Shown: positions 48,181 to 61,031 of the stretch, in pieces
Layout of the letters: the number at the start of each line of letters is the position of its first letter
How positions within the stretch are numbered: the stretch's first letter is position 1
DNA from: Epiperipatus broadwayi
Taxonomy: Eukaryota; Onychophora; Udeonychophora; Euonychophora; Peripatidae
Assembly: GCA_028023455.1 (NCBI GenBank)
Contig: JAQFVV010012442.1
Location: 2,516,903 to 2,580,902 of the forward strand
DNA: 64,000 nt
Reading direction: 5' to 3'
Position numbers and translations under genes: made by a program
Notes under the pieces: generated by a model
What the model saw: the letters and a program-made list of their open reading frames with translations, nothing else
What the model was told of the DNA's origin: nothing
Database searches by the model: none

Positions 48181-48352
48181 ATATTAAGCATAAATCATGT
48201 CACATGGTTAAGAAATCCAGTACTGCGCTCTGTTAATTAATATATAAAATACATTAGACTTCCTATTTCAAAATAGCCAGGTTTCATTTTGACCTGGCTA
48301 TTTTGAAATACGAACAGTACTGGATTTCTTAACCATGTGGGATAATTTATGC

Positions 48353-48359
<7 letters not shown>
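48181..48359. mobile_element. Hairpin MITE-like element E4
   Basis: Terminal inverted repeats: ATATTAAGCATAAATCATGT and CACATGGTTAAGAAATCC continuing to CAGTACTG on the left, mirrored by CAGTACTGGATTTCTTAACC...TTTATGCTTAATAT on the right. An inner hairpin (CTATTTCAAAATAGCCAGGT and its complement) forms the centre. The left arm carries about 35 bp not found in the right arm. AT repeats on both sides obscure any target duplication. Non-coding. Confidence 0.75.
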
Positions 48360-48400
<41 letters not shown>

Positions 48401-48573
48401 GGTTTAATTTATTTATTTGTTAAATAAATAATTATTATGTTTATTATTAAACTAAATGAAGACTTTATTTTATTTATTTATTTGATTTTATAAGATAGGA
48501 TCAAACATTTAATATATAATCATTGTTGATTATTATAATAACTTCATGAAACCTATTTTAAATAATTAATGAG

Positions 48574-48629
<56 letters not shown>

Positions 48630-48630
48630 T
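48360..48630. repeat. (TA)n and (ATT)n microsatellites
   Basis: TA units at about 48360-48396 and ATT triplets at about 48577-48628, separated by AT-rich DNA with TTTA-type runs. Confidence 0.9.
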
Positions 48631-48985
48631 AAAGTTGTAATTATAAATTTATTAAACGCACATTGATTACACAAGTAATATTTACTGAGGCTATAGGCTC
48701 GATAATATGCGCATATTGATAGGAACCTGTGAAAAGAGTCAATTGTTAAATTTTCCTGAGTTTGAAATCTGAGCATCATGGTTAAAGCAATTAAGGTAAA
48801 AACTGATTTGATGTGGTTTAGATATAATAATTTATTAATAATAAATTATTTATTTGGAACAGATATAGTTTTATATTAAGATTAAATCACATCATTCATG
48901 ACATCCTATACGAGGACCTTAAATCTGACTATAGTAAGATGTGACTGCCTTAACTTGTTTCATTGAGAGTGTGTGTACTGTTACA

Positions 48986-49899
<914 letters not shown>

Positions 49900-49924
49900 T
49901 AAATAATATAAGTATAATAAAAAA

Positions 49925-50134
49925 ATCCACTAGAATAAAACCACAAAAAATTAAAAATGCCTATATAAAATTGAAGATTAATATCCTTTTTTATAGTCAG
50001 TTTACGACATATTCTGCCATCTTGAGTAACAATTTACGATGGAGGAATATGCCGTAAACCGACTGTAGCAAAGGATATTAATCTTCAATTTTATCTAGGC
50101 ATTTTTAAATGTTTGTAGTTTTATTCTAGTTGAT
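49925..50134. mobile_element. Hairpin MITE-like element E3
   Basis: Left arm ATCCACTAGAATAAAACCAC then AAAAATGCCTATATAAAATT to TTTACGACATATTCTGCCATC (about 49925-50022). The mirrored right arm is GATGGAGGAATATGCCGTAAA to TTTTATTCTAGTTGAT (about 50038-50134). The arms are about 97 bp and mostly complementary, with a spacer of about 15 bp. It begins a short distance after the ATCT array. No clear target duplication. Non-coding; superfamily unknown. Confidence 0.8.
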
Positions 50135-50230
50135 TATATATATATATTATAATTCGATGTCTGTATTGTTAAAGCAATATACGTACATATATAACTGAAT
50201 ATTTGTAAATACAGTAACTAAATAATTAAA

Positions 50231-50269
<39 letters not shown>

Positions 50270-50492
50270 TTCTGTATAAATAAATGGACATACTAAAGTT
50301 CTATGTATAAAGGATCAGATTGTCTTAAGATGAACATGGGTATGACAATAATATTGACATCTACAGGAGTTTCAAACATTTCTCCCTTATATTTTAAATG
50401 AAATGGTTGGCTACAAAGTTGGAGAATGGAGAGATTGAACTTTGTCCATTAAAGTTTGAAGGTTTTTCTATCTTAATATAAAATCAACACTG

Positions 50493-50526
<34 letters not shown>

Positions 50527-51580
50527 CAATTTCATATTTTGCTGTTAATTCATATAAAAACATGCCAACCATCAATCTACCTAAAAATGCTTCTCCAGAG
50601 GTAACTCTAAATTAACCCAAGAGCTCTTGTGATAACTAACATGCTATAGTTATTTAAATTGTTTTTCTTATATTTCACATAACTTCATTATGTATTTCTA
50701 TAACGTGTTTAAATATACTCAACATTTTTTATTGCTCTCTATCCTTGGGTTAATATTTTCTACTTCTTAAGCTTTCTGTTATTTTATTATGATAATGTGT
50801 CAGAATCGTCTTTGTCCGAGTGAATTATTCCCTTTGTTGAAAATAAGACACCACTATTAAGACATATTTTAAATTTTTAAATAATTTTCCAATTTTATTA
50901 TCTTGCAAATCACTTGTTCGAGGGCGATACTTTTCTTTAATATATAATATAATCACATAGTTTAAAATATAAATGTTATTGATTTTAATCTACTATGAGA
51001 GTATGTGCAAGGTCAATGATTTAAGTGTGCCACTAATGCATGATTGCGTATATAAATCTATACTTACTTTTCAAGCCCGCAAGCATGCATTTTTTTATTT
51101 TTAATTACCATGTTCTACTTTAATTACAAAGTTCATTATTGACATCGAGAATTTGCAGAAAATGAAATTCTGGGAATTTGATTGGGCATTTCTCTTAATC
51201 CAAGTAAAACCCATTCAGTATGTTTTATATACACTAGTCTCGTATTGCTGGTAAATGAATTGGTTGTTGAGACCGCTTTGTTTTAATTTTCCAAGTATTC
51301 TTTACATGGCCAGGCCATTCTCTTCACTTCTTGCGGTTTCCAGGCAGTGTGTACACAAATGACACACCTGGGAATTAAACGCAATCATCACCCAGTCACT
51401 AAGTTTCAGCTGTTCATAACAATACTTTCCTATGGGTTAGCGATGAGATGCTCTCTGTAATCATTCTGGATATTCAATATAGTTTATTTTTATATTTATT
51501 TTACAAAGCATCCGTGACTTAAATGTGTCACACCCTTCAACTTTAATAAATTCATTGTCAGCAATACTGACCTCCCAATG
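50135..51580. other. AT-rich DNA with short (AT)n tracts
   Basis: No gene recognised. AT dinucleotide tracts lie at about 50232-50266 and 50494-50522. Slightly GC-richer DNA around 51280-51420 holds no open frame of note. Confidence 0.5.
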
Positions 51581-51588
51581 TAACTTTA

Positions 51589-51896
51589 TTCTTCTTCTTC
51601 TTCTTCTTCTTCTTCTTCTTCTTCTTCTTCTTCTTCTTCTTCTTCTTCTTCTTCTTCTTCTTCTTCTTCTTCTTCTTCTTCTTCTTCTTCTTCTTCTTCT
51701 TCTTCTTCTTCTTCTTCTTCTTCTTCTTCTTCTTCTTCTTCTTCTTCTTCTTCTTCTTCTTCTTCTTCTTCTTCTTCTTCTTCTTCTTCTTCTTCTTCTT
51801 CTTCTTCTTCTTCTTCTTCTTCTTCTTCTTCTTCTTCTTCTTCTTCTTCTTCTTCTTCTTCTTCTTCTTCTTCTTCTTCTTCTTCTTCTTCTTCTT

Positions 51897-51926
<30 letters not shown>
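51589..51926. repeat. Uninterrupted (TTC)n array, ~112 units
   Basis: 338 bp of perfect TTC (GAA on the other strand) without a single interruption. This is homopurine-homopyrimidine mirror-symmetric DNA of the type known to form triplexes. The Leu-, Ser- and Arg-homopolymer frames on both strands are artefacts. Confidence 0.98.
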
Positions 51927-51971
<45 letters not shown>

Positions 51972-51978
51972 GTTGTTG

Positions 51979-52051
<73 letters not shown>
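51927..52051. repeat. (ATT)n with a GTT block, continuing the TTC array
   Basis: The triplet register continues directly from TTC into ATT, with a short GTT block at about 51969-51981 and then more ATT to 52051. Confidence 0.97.
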
Positions 52052-52059
52052 CATCAAAT

Positions 52060-52750
52060 AAATGCCTTGATCACATTCCCAATTTGTTGCTTAGTAAGCT
52101 TTTATCCGTACTATTCTCGAAATCAATAAATATTTTGTAACACTTAATTTTCAAATATTTTCTTAAACTTGTATATTTATTCAAAGCACCTCACACATGT
52201 TCCTATCTCGTCAAGCACATTATTGTAATGCTATTAGCTCAAGGAATAGAAGATATCACTTTGCTTTAAAACCTTTTTGTCATTTATTGGAATATAATGC
52301 CCACAATTATTTAAAATGCGTCCCTGTCTCATATAAGCAGACAGTGGCATTATATATATATTTTATATAAATAAATTTTGTGAAATTATTTAAAACTAAA
52401 TTTGATCTCTTAATTTTTATTTGATTTTTATCACTGTCTCGGTCTCTATATATATTATTCTGCATTTCTTTTGTAAATCCATAGACGTTAATTAGCAACC
52501 TAAACTTATCTTAGTATAGAGTCTTTTTGTTTCTCCCTGACCACCAGGCACCGGTAAAAGTTTATACTAGTAGTAGCATCAGATGCGTTATCACATAGGC
52601 GGCGCTGTGAAATTTTGACTTTAGATTCAAACTTCGTATATCTAGAAGGCAACCCTTCCTAGAATGTTCAGTTTCGTGTTTGGAGTTTGAATTCTGCAGT
52701 GTGTTAGCAAGATAGACGATTCTGACTGTTACAATATATATATATATATA
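52060..52750. other. AT-rich DNA left of element Y
   Basis: No gene recognised. An AT tract (52733-52752) directly precedes element Y and masks its left target site. Confidence 0.5.
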
Positions 52751-52752
52751 TA

Positions 52753-53210
52753 GTACCAACATTGTACTGGCCCATAATTTTGTCTAAAATTATTGAAATA
52801 AAAATTATTCTTAAAAAAAATAGTATGTAAAAGTTTAAGAGTTTTTTTTTTATTATTGCAGTTTGTTTTTGAAACATAAAACTAGTAGTCAAAAGAGTTT
52901 TTTATTATTTCTTTTTTTTAAGTGTCATAGCATCAGCCAGGACATGAACCTGCAACCCGGGCAACTGCTTGCAAGTGGAAGGCGGTCATGCCGACCTCTC
53001 GACCACCAATACAAGACAAAGTCAAACTAAAAATTTTATAAAAAGAAGTACAGTTTATTATTATTAGTTGAAATATAACTTAAAGTTTAAAATATAAATC
53101 TCTTTTTATGTAAGTTAGGAAAAAAGGTCATCTTAAAAACTAAATAATGAATGACTGTTAATAAAATAAACATGTGCATAAATGATGAATGCTTGTTGAT
53201 AAAATATGTA
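52753..53210 (+). repeat. Direct repeat (left LTR candidate) of element Y
   Basis: It matches 55603-56016 from GTACCAACATTGT to AAAATATGTA, interrupted by a reverse-oriented SINE at 52912-53015. The match includes distinctive stretches such as AGTATGTAAAAGTTTAAGAG. Sequence just after it (ATCCAACCTGGTACAAATGG, about 53227) differs from what follows the right repeat, as expected for an LTR/interior junction. Confidence 0.75.
52912..53015 (-). mobile_element. tRNA-derived SINE, copy c, inserted in left repeat of Y
   Basis: On the minus strand it reads TTGGTGGTCGAGAGGTCGGC, then TTGCAGGTTCATGTCCTGGC and GATGCTATGACACT, followed by an A-rich tail (poly-T at 52912-52919 on the plus strand). It is the same family as 27583-27668 and 31899-32004. 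Repeat 55603-56016 lacks it, so it inserted after element Y was formed. Confidence 0.8.
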
Positions 53211-53584
53211 AGGGTGCTCTTCAATTGATCCAACCTGGTACAAATGGCTTCTCCCAATATAGGGCTGGACCTGAGAAACAAAAGTAATTAAATACTTTGT
53301 TTCTTCTTTAAAAATAAATAAAAATAATTTAAAGAAAAACTAAATTATGTATTTTATAGTGGTTTAGTTTTAAAAAAAGAATTGACCAAAACTTTTTTTT
53401 TCTTTTAATGAAAAAAGATTTTGACATTTACATTAGTTAACATAAATCATTCTGTTAAAGTTGAATATTTTGGATGGACATAAAACATTAAGAAAGGGTA
53501 GAGAAAAGAACAAGGGGGTGGTGTCGGTCATATGTTCCATGTAAGAAAATAAATAAACAACTCATATTTAAATATTGTATTAAA

Positions 53585-54308
53585 ATGGAGAAAGAGAAAG
53601 AAGAAGTATCTGAGATGCAGATGTTGATAAAATGATGATGAATATGATACAAGAATTCAGGAAAAGTCAACAAGAGCTCAAAGCAGAATTGATGGAAAAG
53701 ATGTTTCATGAATTTAAGCAAGGTCAGTTAGAACTTAAAAAATAATTGTGTCAGAAATTTAAACAAAGCCAACAAAAGCTCAAAGCTGAATTGAAGGAAG
53801 AAAGTAATCATGTCAAAGGAAAAATTAAGAAACTCATTGTGGAAATAAGAGAAATAAGATGTGAAATTACAGGAAAGGTAGAGATAAATCAAGTGATCAT
53901 AGAAGTAGATTTAGTCAAAGAAAGTAAGGAAGTTGATGTCATGAAAGAGATAGAAATTAAAGCAGAACAGGATATTGCTAAGACAGAAAGTGTGGGGAAA
54001 ATATAGATCAAGTAATAGAAGAGAAACATAAGTTCAAGATAGAAGATAGCGTAGAAAAGTTTTTACAAAAATTTAAAAAGGTTAAAGTAAAAGTTCATGT
54101 TCATTTTAAATGGAGATTTATAACAAAAAGAAAGTGTAGGAAAAAATATTCTCAGTTTGAAGTAATTCGTAGTTCATCTAGATATAAAGGTTTTCTCATT
54201 TATGAGGTGGAAAATAGGACAGAGCATGAAAGAGTAAAAGTAATAAATTATAAGCAAGGAATAGATAAGAGGGGAAAGTTACTTTATATTATAGAGGTAG
54301 TAGGTTGA
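53585..54308 (+). pseudogene. Coiled-coil gag-like protein of element Y
   Basis: ATG 53585 opens MEKEKEEVSEMQMLIK, which stops at 53633. An overlapping ATG cluster (53632-53640) moves to the next frame: MIQEFRKSQQELKAELMEKM, a TAA at 53743, then KFKQSQQKLKAELKEES and a Glu/Lys/Ile/Val-rich coiled coil to a TAG at 54004-54006. A third frame is open from 54003 to 54308, starting IDQVIEEKHKFKIED and including basic KVKVKVHVHFKWRF, ITKRKCRKKYS and RGKLLYIIEVVG. The repeated QxxxKxSQQxLKAEL unit suggests internal duplication. Character and position match a gag-like protein, and the basic end parallels that of element X. No zinc knuckle is visible. Not functional as read. Confidence 0.5.
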
Positions 54309-55131
54309 AAAAAAGAACCAGTTGACAAAGTTTAGGAGTTAGTTAAAGAACAGAATATTAAAGTAAATGGGAACAAAAAGAACCAGAAATGGACTATGAG
54401 TAAAATAATTATTTTGACGTAGGTAATAAATCTGAATCAGAATGTCGCTAGTTAAAGTTAAAAGTAATGTTAAAATGAGGAGTTGTTTACATAAAATAAT
54501 AATAATGGAGGCTTCATAAAATAAGAGATTTTATTTTGTCACGCACATAGTAATTAAGAAAAATGTTTGTAAATAAATGGGTCAAAGTAATGATTTAAAA
54601 ATAAAGTTTGTAAAATTAAATAAATGAATAAAATAATGGAAATACATAGAATGAAATCAAATTAAGTAAATAAGTGTAAAATATCTGTAGAAAATAATAT
54701 AGAATGAATTGTAATAAAATAAAATAGTTTTGAATATATGCAAGTTAATAAAAAATGTAAATAAATGGTTTAAGGTAATCAAATCAAATCAAATATCTGT
54801 ATAATAAAGGATTGTAATAAAATAAAATAGTTTTTCTGAATACATGCATGTTAATAAAGAAGTTAAATAAATGGTTTAAAAAATAATATTGTAAGATTAA
54901 TATAAACAAATGTTTATAATATTGGTCGTATGAATTTAAAATTAATATTGGAAGGTTAATAAATAAATATAAAGTCAATCTAAGTTATATTAGAAATGGA
55001 TAAGGGTTTGAAATTAAAGGGAATGAGGGTAGTGTTGAAATAAGTTTTAGAGAAGGATAAGTGAAAGCTGTCAACTGGATAAAACTTATCACCCATAACA
55101 GACTTATCAGGGATCATCTCTCTTTTAAAAT

Positions 55132-55425
55132 GTGCACTGGAAACAACCAGAGCAAGTTGAAAGTCACTTCTTCAGGGGAGAATCCCCATATTTTGTACCT
55201 CAGTTCCAAAGCATGAGAGAAAATGGACAGTTGATGAATCCTGCCATTGACAGCAACTGTTTTTTTGTCAAAGTTTGGTCAAGAGAACCAGCACCTGAAG
55301 CTTCAGTTTTCATACGTGTATGTTGGTATAAGCAGCAAATCTGCATCTTCCTCATTCCAAAAGATCCTTGCATCACAAAAAAGTGCTGTCCTCATGGTTG
55401 TTATCCAGGACTAAGATCATTGTAA
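55132..55425 (+). CDS. Unassigned 97-codon frame in element Y interior
   Basis: The frame starts MHWKQPEQVESHFFRGESPY and ends KKCCPHGCYPGLRSL. DNA here (about 55120-55440) is clearly less AT-rich than the rest of element Y. The product has six Cys, five of them clustered in the last 30 residues (CWYKQQIC...CITKKCCPHGC), and no membrane segment or signal peptide. It lies between the gag-like region and the right repeat. It could be captured host sequence, an accessory frame or chance. No family recognised. Confidence 0.25.
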   Translation: MHWKQPEQVESHFFRGESPYFVPQFQSMRENGQLMNPAIDSNCFFVKVWSREPAPEASVFIRVCWYKQQICIFLIPKDPCITKKCCPHGCYPGLRSL

Positions 55426-55602
55426 GCAATGTTGCCAGCATCAAAAGAAGTAAAATATAATTGAAGATTGCCCTTAGCATGTAAAGTGTCAGATATTAGA
55501 TAATAAACTTAAAAAAAATAATTTCAGAATAAAGAATTAAAGTTCTCAGAGATAAAATGATCAAAAATGATGCATTTTACTCTCAAATGGAAGGCAGTGT
55601 AA

Positions 55603-56016
55603 TGTACCAACATTGTGTTGGTACATAATAATTTTGTTTAAAATTATTGAAATAAAAATTATTCGTAAAAAAATAGTATGTAAAAGTTTAAGAGTTTTTT
55701 TTTATTATTGCAATTTGTTTTCAAAACATAAAATTAGAAGTCAAAGAGTTTTTAGTTATTAGTTTTTGAAATAAAAGTTACAATTAATTAATTAAAAGAG
55801 GGGAGTGGGGTTGCTTTAGAAAAGTCAAACTAAAAGTTTTATAAAAAGAAGTAAAGAGTTTATTATTATTAGTTGAAATATAACTTAAAGTTTAAAATGG
55901 AAATCTCTTTTTATGTAAGTTAGGAAAAAAAGGTCATCTTAAAAACTAAATAATGAATGATTGTTAATAAAATATACATGTGCATAAATGATGAATGCTT
56001 GTTAATAAAATATATA
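55603..56016 (+). repeat. Direct repeat (right LTR candidate) of element Y
   Basis: It starts with TGTACCAACATTGTGTTGGT, whose first 23 bases form a perfect 9 bp hairpin, and matches 52753-53210 apart from the SINE and a replaced stretch near 55760-55830. It ends at ATATATA, after which the two flanks differ. Confidence 0.7.
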
Positions 56017-57300
56017 TGTGCAATTATAAACATTGCATAAATACATGGGTGTTAAAATGAAATAAAGGAAAATTATATTTAAGATCACAATGATGATTAC
56101 TAATCAAAAATGTAATAACAAAATGTTTGCATGGCTGCTAATTAATATCTCCAACAACAGGATTAAAAGCTTATCTCAAAAGAATATAAGGAAAATAACT
56201 TTGACAACAGATATAGCTGGAGGATATCAAAATGACAACATGTCTTATGTATAAATAGTCAATTTTTATCAGACAGATCAGTTTTAGAAAACAGTGTAGA
56301 GTGAACAGTTGAGAAAACAGTTGAGCTGAATTCTTTAATCAGTGTATCCAAAACCAACAATGCAGTGTTAAAACATCAGAGACATATGTTTGTCTCTAGC
56401 CTGAGTCCCATGAAACAGCAAAACCTGCCAGTGAAAATAATGCTTGCATAACAACAGGAAATCCTCTGTCAAAATTTAACTGTCTCGAAAAATAATACCA
56501 ATGAATAAGCATTAAACCTCCCTGAGAAACTTCAAATCTAACCAGTTAGAAATGTTTCATAAGAAGCAGCAAACAGCAAGAAGTACCCACATACTAAAAT
56601 CTTAGGCAATAACATTTTCTTATACTCATTTCTAAAGTAGCCATCACATTTGTAAAGCCTCTAAGAGTCAAATATATGAACTCTATAGCACATATAGATG
56701 AACTATTAATGTGTGTGTTTAAAATGTTGTGTGTGTTTATGCGTTAGTATATACAGATTTCATTGTATTTAAATGTCAAATATTAATTTATTCTTTGTTA
56801 TATTATATTGCTATTATATATGTTTGAGCCTGAAATGATGATAAACCCTTGTTCATTTAATTAAGATTTATAAGTATTTAAAATTAGTAGATTAAATGTT
56901 AATTAAAATAACTTGTCTTTTAAACTTAAAGCTTTATTTGTCAGACAATTCTTTTTGTCACTAGTTAAGGAATAACTTGTTATTGAATTAAAAAAATAGA
57001 CTGAGCTAGTTAAAGGATTTTTCAAGTGCTGGATTATGGGCCTACTCTTCGAACATGTTAGTTTTAGACTAGCTGGCACCCAGGGTTTACTCTGAAACAA
57101 ATAAATTGTTTGGACAGTAGGGATTTGACTCTAGCAGATGAGGTGGGCCATGATCTGGAAATGTGATCATGTTATGCACTGCATAGCTTGATCTGATCAT
57201 GGGTATTATTGACAGCTCTGCTATCAATAGTATTCTCCATTCTGCTCAAACGTGCCGGTTCATTCATGTCATATTTATAATATAAGAATATAAATTTATT
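56017..57300. other. AT-rich DNA, no gene recognised
   Basis: About 1.3 kb without supported features. Composition is a little less AT-rich at 56270-56660. One minus-strand frame of 65 codons (56903-57100) has no recognised motif. Confidence 0.45.
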
Positions 57301-57319
57301 AGAAATAAGGTTTAAACAC

Positions 57320-57368
57320 AACTAAACCCAGCGAGTAGAGTGAGATTCGGCAACGGATCGAACCTGGT

Positions 57369-57405
<37 letters not shown>
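57320..57405. repeat. tRNA-like remnant next to (AT)n
   Basis: On the minus strand GTACCAGGTTCGATCCGTTG contains a good B-box string (GGTTCGATCC), followed by TCTCACTCTACTCGCTGGG where the D-arm complement would be expected in a different arrangement. An AT repeat of about 33 bp follows at 57372-57404. The string ACCTGGTACAA also occurs in the leader of element Y (about 53234). A weak SINE or primer-site remnant. Confidence 0.35.
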
Positions 57406-57407
<2 letters not shown>

Positions 57408-58164
57408 ACATCCACTGCTCTATCAGGGTTTTTATACGAGTTAATTACTTGTACTGTCTGACCAAATTACATCCTATTTATTAAATTTGTTTCATCAGAC
57501 AATTCAGGAAGATTTAATGGACGTAATTACTTTTCCTGATCCCACAACACCCTTTTACCTAATGTAACTACTAAAATAATGGAATCATGTAAGCCAGATT
57601 TTAATTTATTTGAAAGGTGCCAAAATTCTGCTTCCGAATCCACTAGCTAAACCCCTTTCATTTATTTAGTTATGACAAAATTATCTGGAAATATCAGAGG
57701 ATTGAGTTTCAGTACAGCATTGGCATAGGTAAATTATATTTTCAAATTTTAATAATTAACATTAATAAATTTATTAATAACCATTAATAATGTACAATGA
57801 ATAGGGGTATTATAAATAAATATTTTTTATTCTATCAAATTAAAATATAAAAAAAACACATGAATTAATTAATTGGAAAGATGACACACACGCTAATCCA
57901 GATATGAGTCAATAAAAAAAAAAACAACAGTTCAACAATTATATTTCCTAGGTAAACAAGAGTTTCTTGAAGAATAAAACTTTAAAATCTTAATCGGAAT
58001 TATTTTGATATTATTTTTAATAATTGTTTGTAAACTTTCTCACAATTGGGAAAAGTTATTCTTAACTTACCTGTAAATTGGTGTAGATTTATGGGATCCA
58101 GAGCTCATAGGAATTTCCATTAATCTTTCCTGATGGCATCTTCAATTATCGATCTATTCTATAG

Positions 58165-58335
58165 CTAGAGGAAAAGTGTGAAAAGTGCGGTTGTGGTGAC
58201 CCTTTTATTGTAAAAAGTGGTATTCACAAAGCTCTGTTTCCATGTTTGCATAATAGATTCAGTACAGCAAGTGGCATACCTGTGCAGAAGTATATTACTG
58301 CCACAGGTTATGCACACGGAAACCTCCAACTCTAA
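58165..58335 (+). CDS. Possible orphan exon with Cys-rich start
   Basis: A frame without ATG opens after a TAG at 58162, passes EKCEKCGCGDPFIVKSG and ALFPCLHNRFSTASGIPVQ, and ends KYITATGYAHGNLQL at a stop (58333-58335). Composition is balanced and unlike the surrounding AT-rich DNA. FSTASGIP followed by ATGYAH faintly resembles the F(N/R)TPSGIP...TG-AH segment of GH47 alpha-mannosidases, but the match is too short to rely on. It could be an exon, a processed relic or chance. No neighbouring exon was found. Confidence 0.2.
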   Translation, partial: LEEKCEKCGCGDPFIVKSGIHKALFPCLHNRFSTASGIPVQKYITATGYAHGNLQL

Positions 58336-58880
58336 GACATGGAAGCAGAAGGTAAAGAAAGACCTAGATTAAAGTTGTCCTCTTCTTTTTATACCTCGAT
58401 TCATTTTTGAAACTTCGCATATTTTTTGTTTGTCAAAAATACCCATTGATAATCTTGCACATTGTTTATGAAATTTATGTTACAAAGTTTTTTTTAGCAT
58501 AATTCTCCCATCTTTATTTATTTAAAAACATTTTTCTAATTGTAATCTTTTTATTTTTGGAATTCTTTTAATTTTTTAATTGTAATCTTTTTACTTTTGG
58601 AATTCTTTTAATTTATCTGGATTATTAATCTGCTTGTAATTTATTCTTTTTAATTTTAACTTTTATTTTTAATTACATAAAAAAAATGTGGACGAAAATT
58701 TTAACTTTCATTGTACATTTAAAAAAAAATTATACTAATCAAAAAAAAAAAAAAAATTCGTCTTTTTAATAAGATCACCAAATTTACTTTTTTTCAGCTT
58801 TTACCCTTATGCCAATATATTTGTACCATATATAAATAAACGGTACAATATATATATATATTGTAACGATCCGGAGAAAA

Positions 58881-58963
58881 TGACTTACGTAATCTGCACT
58901 ACGGGGCGCCATCTAGGCATTTGAACCTAGAAAAATTTATAAAGTAGGCAGATACGTAAGTCA
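58881..58963. mobile_element. Small inverted-repeat element (MITE-like)
   Basis: TGACTTACGTAATCTGC (58881-58897) and GCAGATACGTAAGTCA (58948-58963) are inverted with one extra base. Inside lies the hairpin CTAGG...CCTAG (58913-58930) in a GC-richer context (GGGGCGCC). It starts 19 bases after TGTAACGATCC at 58862, an LTR-start-like string. Confidence 0.5.
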
Positions 58964-58969
58964 AAAAAA

Positions 58970-61020
58970 AAAAAAAATTTTTTTTTCTTTTAAATTTTGA
59001 TTCCGGTCGTTAGCCCATGTCACTAGCTCAGTGGAATAGCAGAGATTTAATAAGATAATCTAAGAGTATATATAAAAAAAGGAATAAAATAAGCCACTGC
59101 CAGTAATTAACATACAAACATTTATTTATGCACATATATATAAGATTTAAAATTATTTTAGTATTAGTTTTACATTTTAACATTATTTTTAACTTTACCT
59201 TAGATTTTAATTTACATTTTAATTTCTATTATATTATAAGTTTACATTTTAATTAAGTTCGCACAGATGGGATTATAAAAGCTTGTTATAATAAGTTGCT
59301 ATAGATCGGTTACATAGATTACACGGTTAAAAACATTCCAAAGTAAACATAAGCGATCAAAATATAAAATTATTGATTACTGACAATTGCGGAGAAAAAT
59401 TTATATGTAACCCAATAGTATTCACCATAAGATTCTTGCATTGTCACCAATAACTTAAAAGACATCCGAATAAATACATTTTAGATACTCACCGTGAGGT
59501 ATCATTATTTATCGAATGTCTATATATTTTGATCAAATATGAAAACGCAAAACATAGTTAACCGATAAACAATCCATGCAAGCATCTATAAACAACTTAA
59601 ATTTAATGCATTTTTATTTAGGGTCGAGCATGAATACTACATAGATTTGCATTGAAATTAAAATATTCTATCCCTATTTAACCTTAGGCTAAAATTCGTA
59701 GTCAATCTGGCATCAATTCATCTGATATATCGATGTATTCAATGTAATAAAATACGACAGCACAAAAGGTTAAAAGAAGAAATTGCCTCTTATGAGATAG
59801 GAATATTACATCTATCTCTAAAGAAGAGCAATAAAACAAAAAACTCCATAGAAAGGAACTGCGGTATCCGACTTATAATTCCTTCCATAGGCAAACGGAA
59901 GTGTGCGGCGTATGAAGCGATTCTGCCCGTGGCGAATCAATATTACATCTACTAATCACACCAATATATCCAATCCATTGACCCAATTTAACCACGAAAC
60001 AAATAACCTAAGATTACCCTCCCCTAATATAACTTTACAAATCTATACAGCCATTCACGCCCGACTTAAGTTTAACATTTATATAATTTAACTTAACGGA
60101 AAACAAAAATCATAATAAAACTTAAAGAACAAAAAATAAATAAATGGAAATGATTTTATAAAATAAATACATTAAATAAAATTATAACTAATTAATAAAT
60201 AGTATCGGTCAGATAGAATAATATTGCAATTATTTAAATCTGGAAAGTTTTTAATTTACTGTTCATAAATTTTAAAGTTCTTACGGTTATTTAAATAGTT
60301 CATCTTCATATATTCCTTGCCGTTTGAACGTGAATTCCCACGTCGTTCGAAGATTGGTATCCTGTTGGCCGATTTATTTATCCATCCGGAGATTTTTTAG
60401 TGTAGTTGGTCCTCAATGTAGAAACGATGGTTCATTTTTCTTCCTTTCTTAGCAGAACTAAAGGGATTGAAGCTGTGCATCTTTTTCAATCCCCTCAGCA
60501 CTAACACCTAGCTGTTACATCGTAATAATCATCAATAACTAGTCACTAATTAATAATTTCCAAATTTTCCTTTTATACGTATTCGAAGGATTGACTTAAC
60601 ATTACGTCATCAATGAGATGATCCTTTTCGTTGAGGTCCGATTTCCAAATGGATTTATTTCATTTGCTGAAAGTTTCTATTGTTTTCTTATCTGACCGGT
60701 GTTTTTACATTTAAATGCCAAGGCTGGTTTACATTTAACTAATTAACAATCATTTCCATTTCTGATTAATTAACCTGTTTTCCAAATCAAAAATATGTTT
60801 AAAGATAAATTTAAAGATATAATTTTATCTCCAAATCTTTTTAAAATTTAGTTTTAAAATACTTTTTCTTTAATAAATTTTTATTTTAATAATTTTTCAT
60901 TATCTGTGCGATTTAATATATGAGTTTAAGATGATATTTAATTTCAATTTTTAATTCTTAAAGAAAATTTTTAAATGCGAACTTTTTAATTTACTTTCAT
61001 GTTTAATAAATAAAAATAAA
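58970..61020. other. AT-rich DNA with locally higher GC, no gene recognised
   Basis: Composition near 59840-60070 is less AT-rich. A 62-codon plus-strand frame there (59903-60091) has no recognised motif. A D-arm-like string CACTAGCTCAGTGG at about 59021 has no B box nearby. Confidence 0.4.
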
Positions 61021-61031
61021 AAAAACAACAA

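Larger units (their letters stand above)
52753..56016 (+). mobile_element. Element Y: putative gag-only LTR-like retroelement
   Basis: Direct repeats at 52753-53210 and 55603-56016 flank a 2.4 kb interior. The interior holds a leader, a Lys/Glu-rich coiled-coil frame that starts 375 bp after the left repeat, a second frame joined by a frameshift, and an unassigned 97-codon frame. No RT or integrase was seen. The right repeat begins TGTACCAACATTG. The layout parallels element X (33812-46457): direct repeats, a leader of a few hundred bases, then a coiled-coil basic protein with no pol. A SINE interrupts the left repeat. No perfect polypurine tract or target duplication was found. Confidence 0.5.

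Noticed and set aside
51461-52061. Arg- and Leu-homopolymer frames of 178-198 codons
   Set aside because: Translations of the TTC/ATT triplet arrays.
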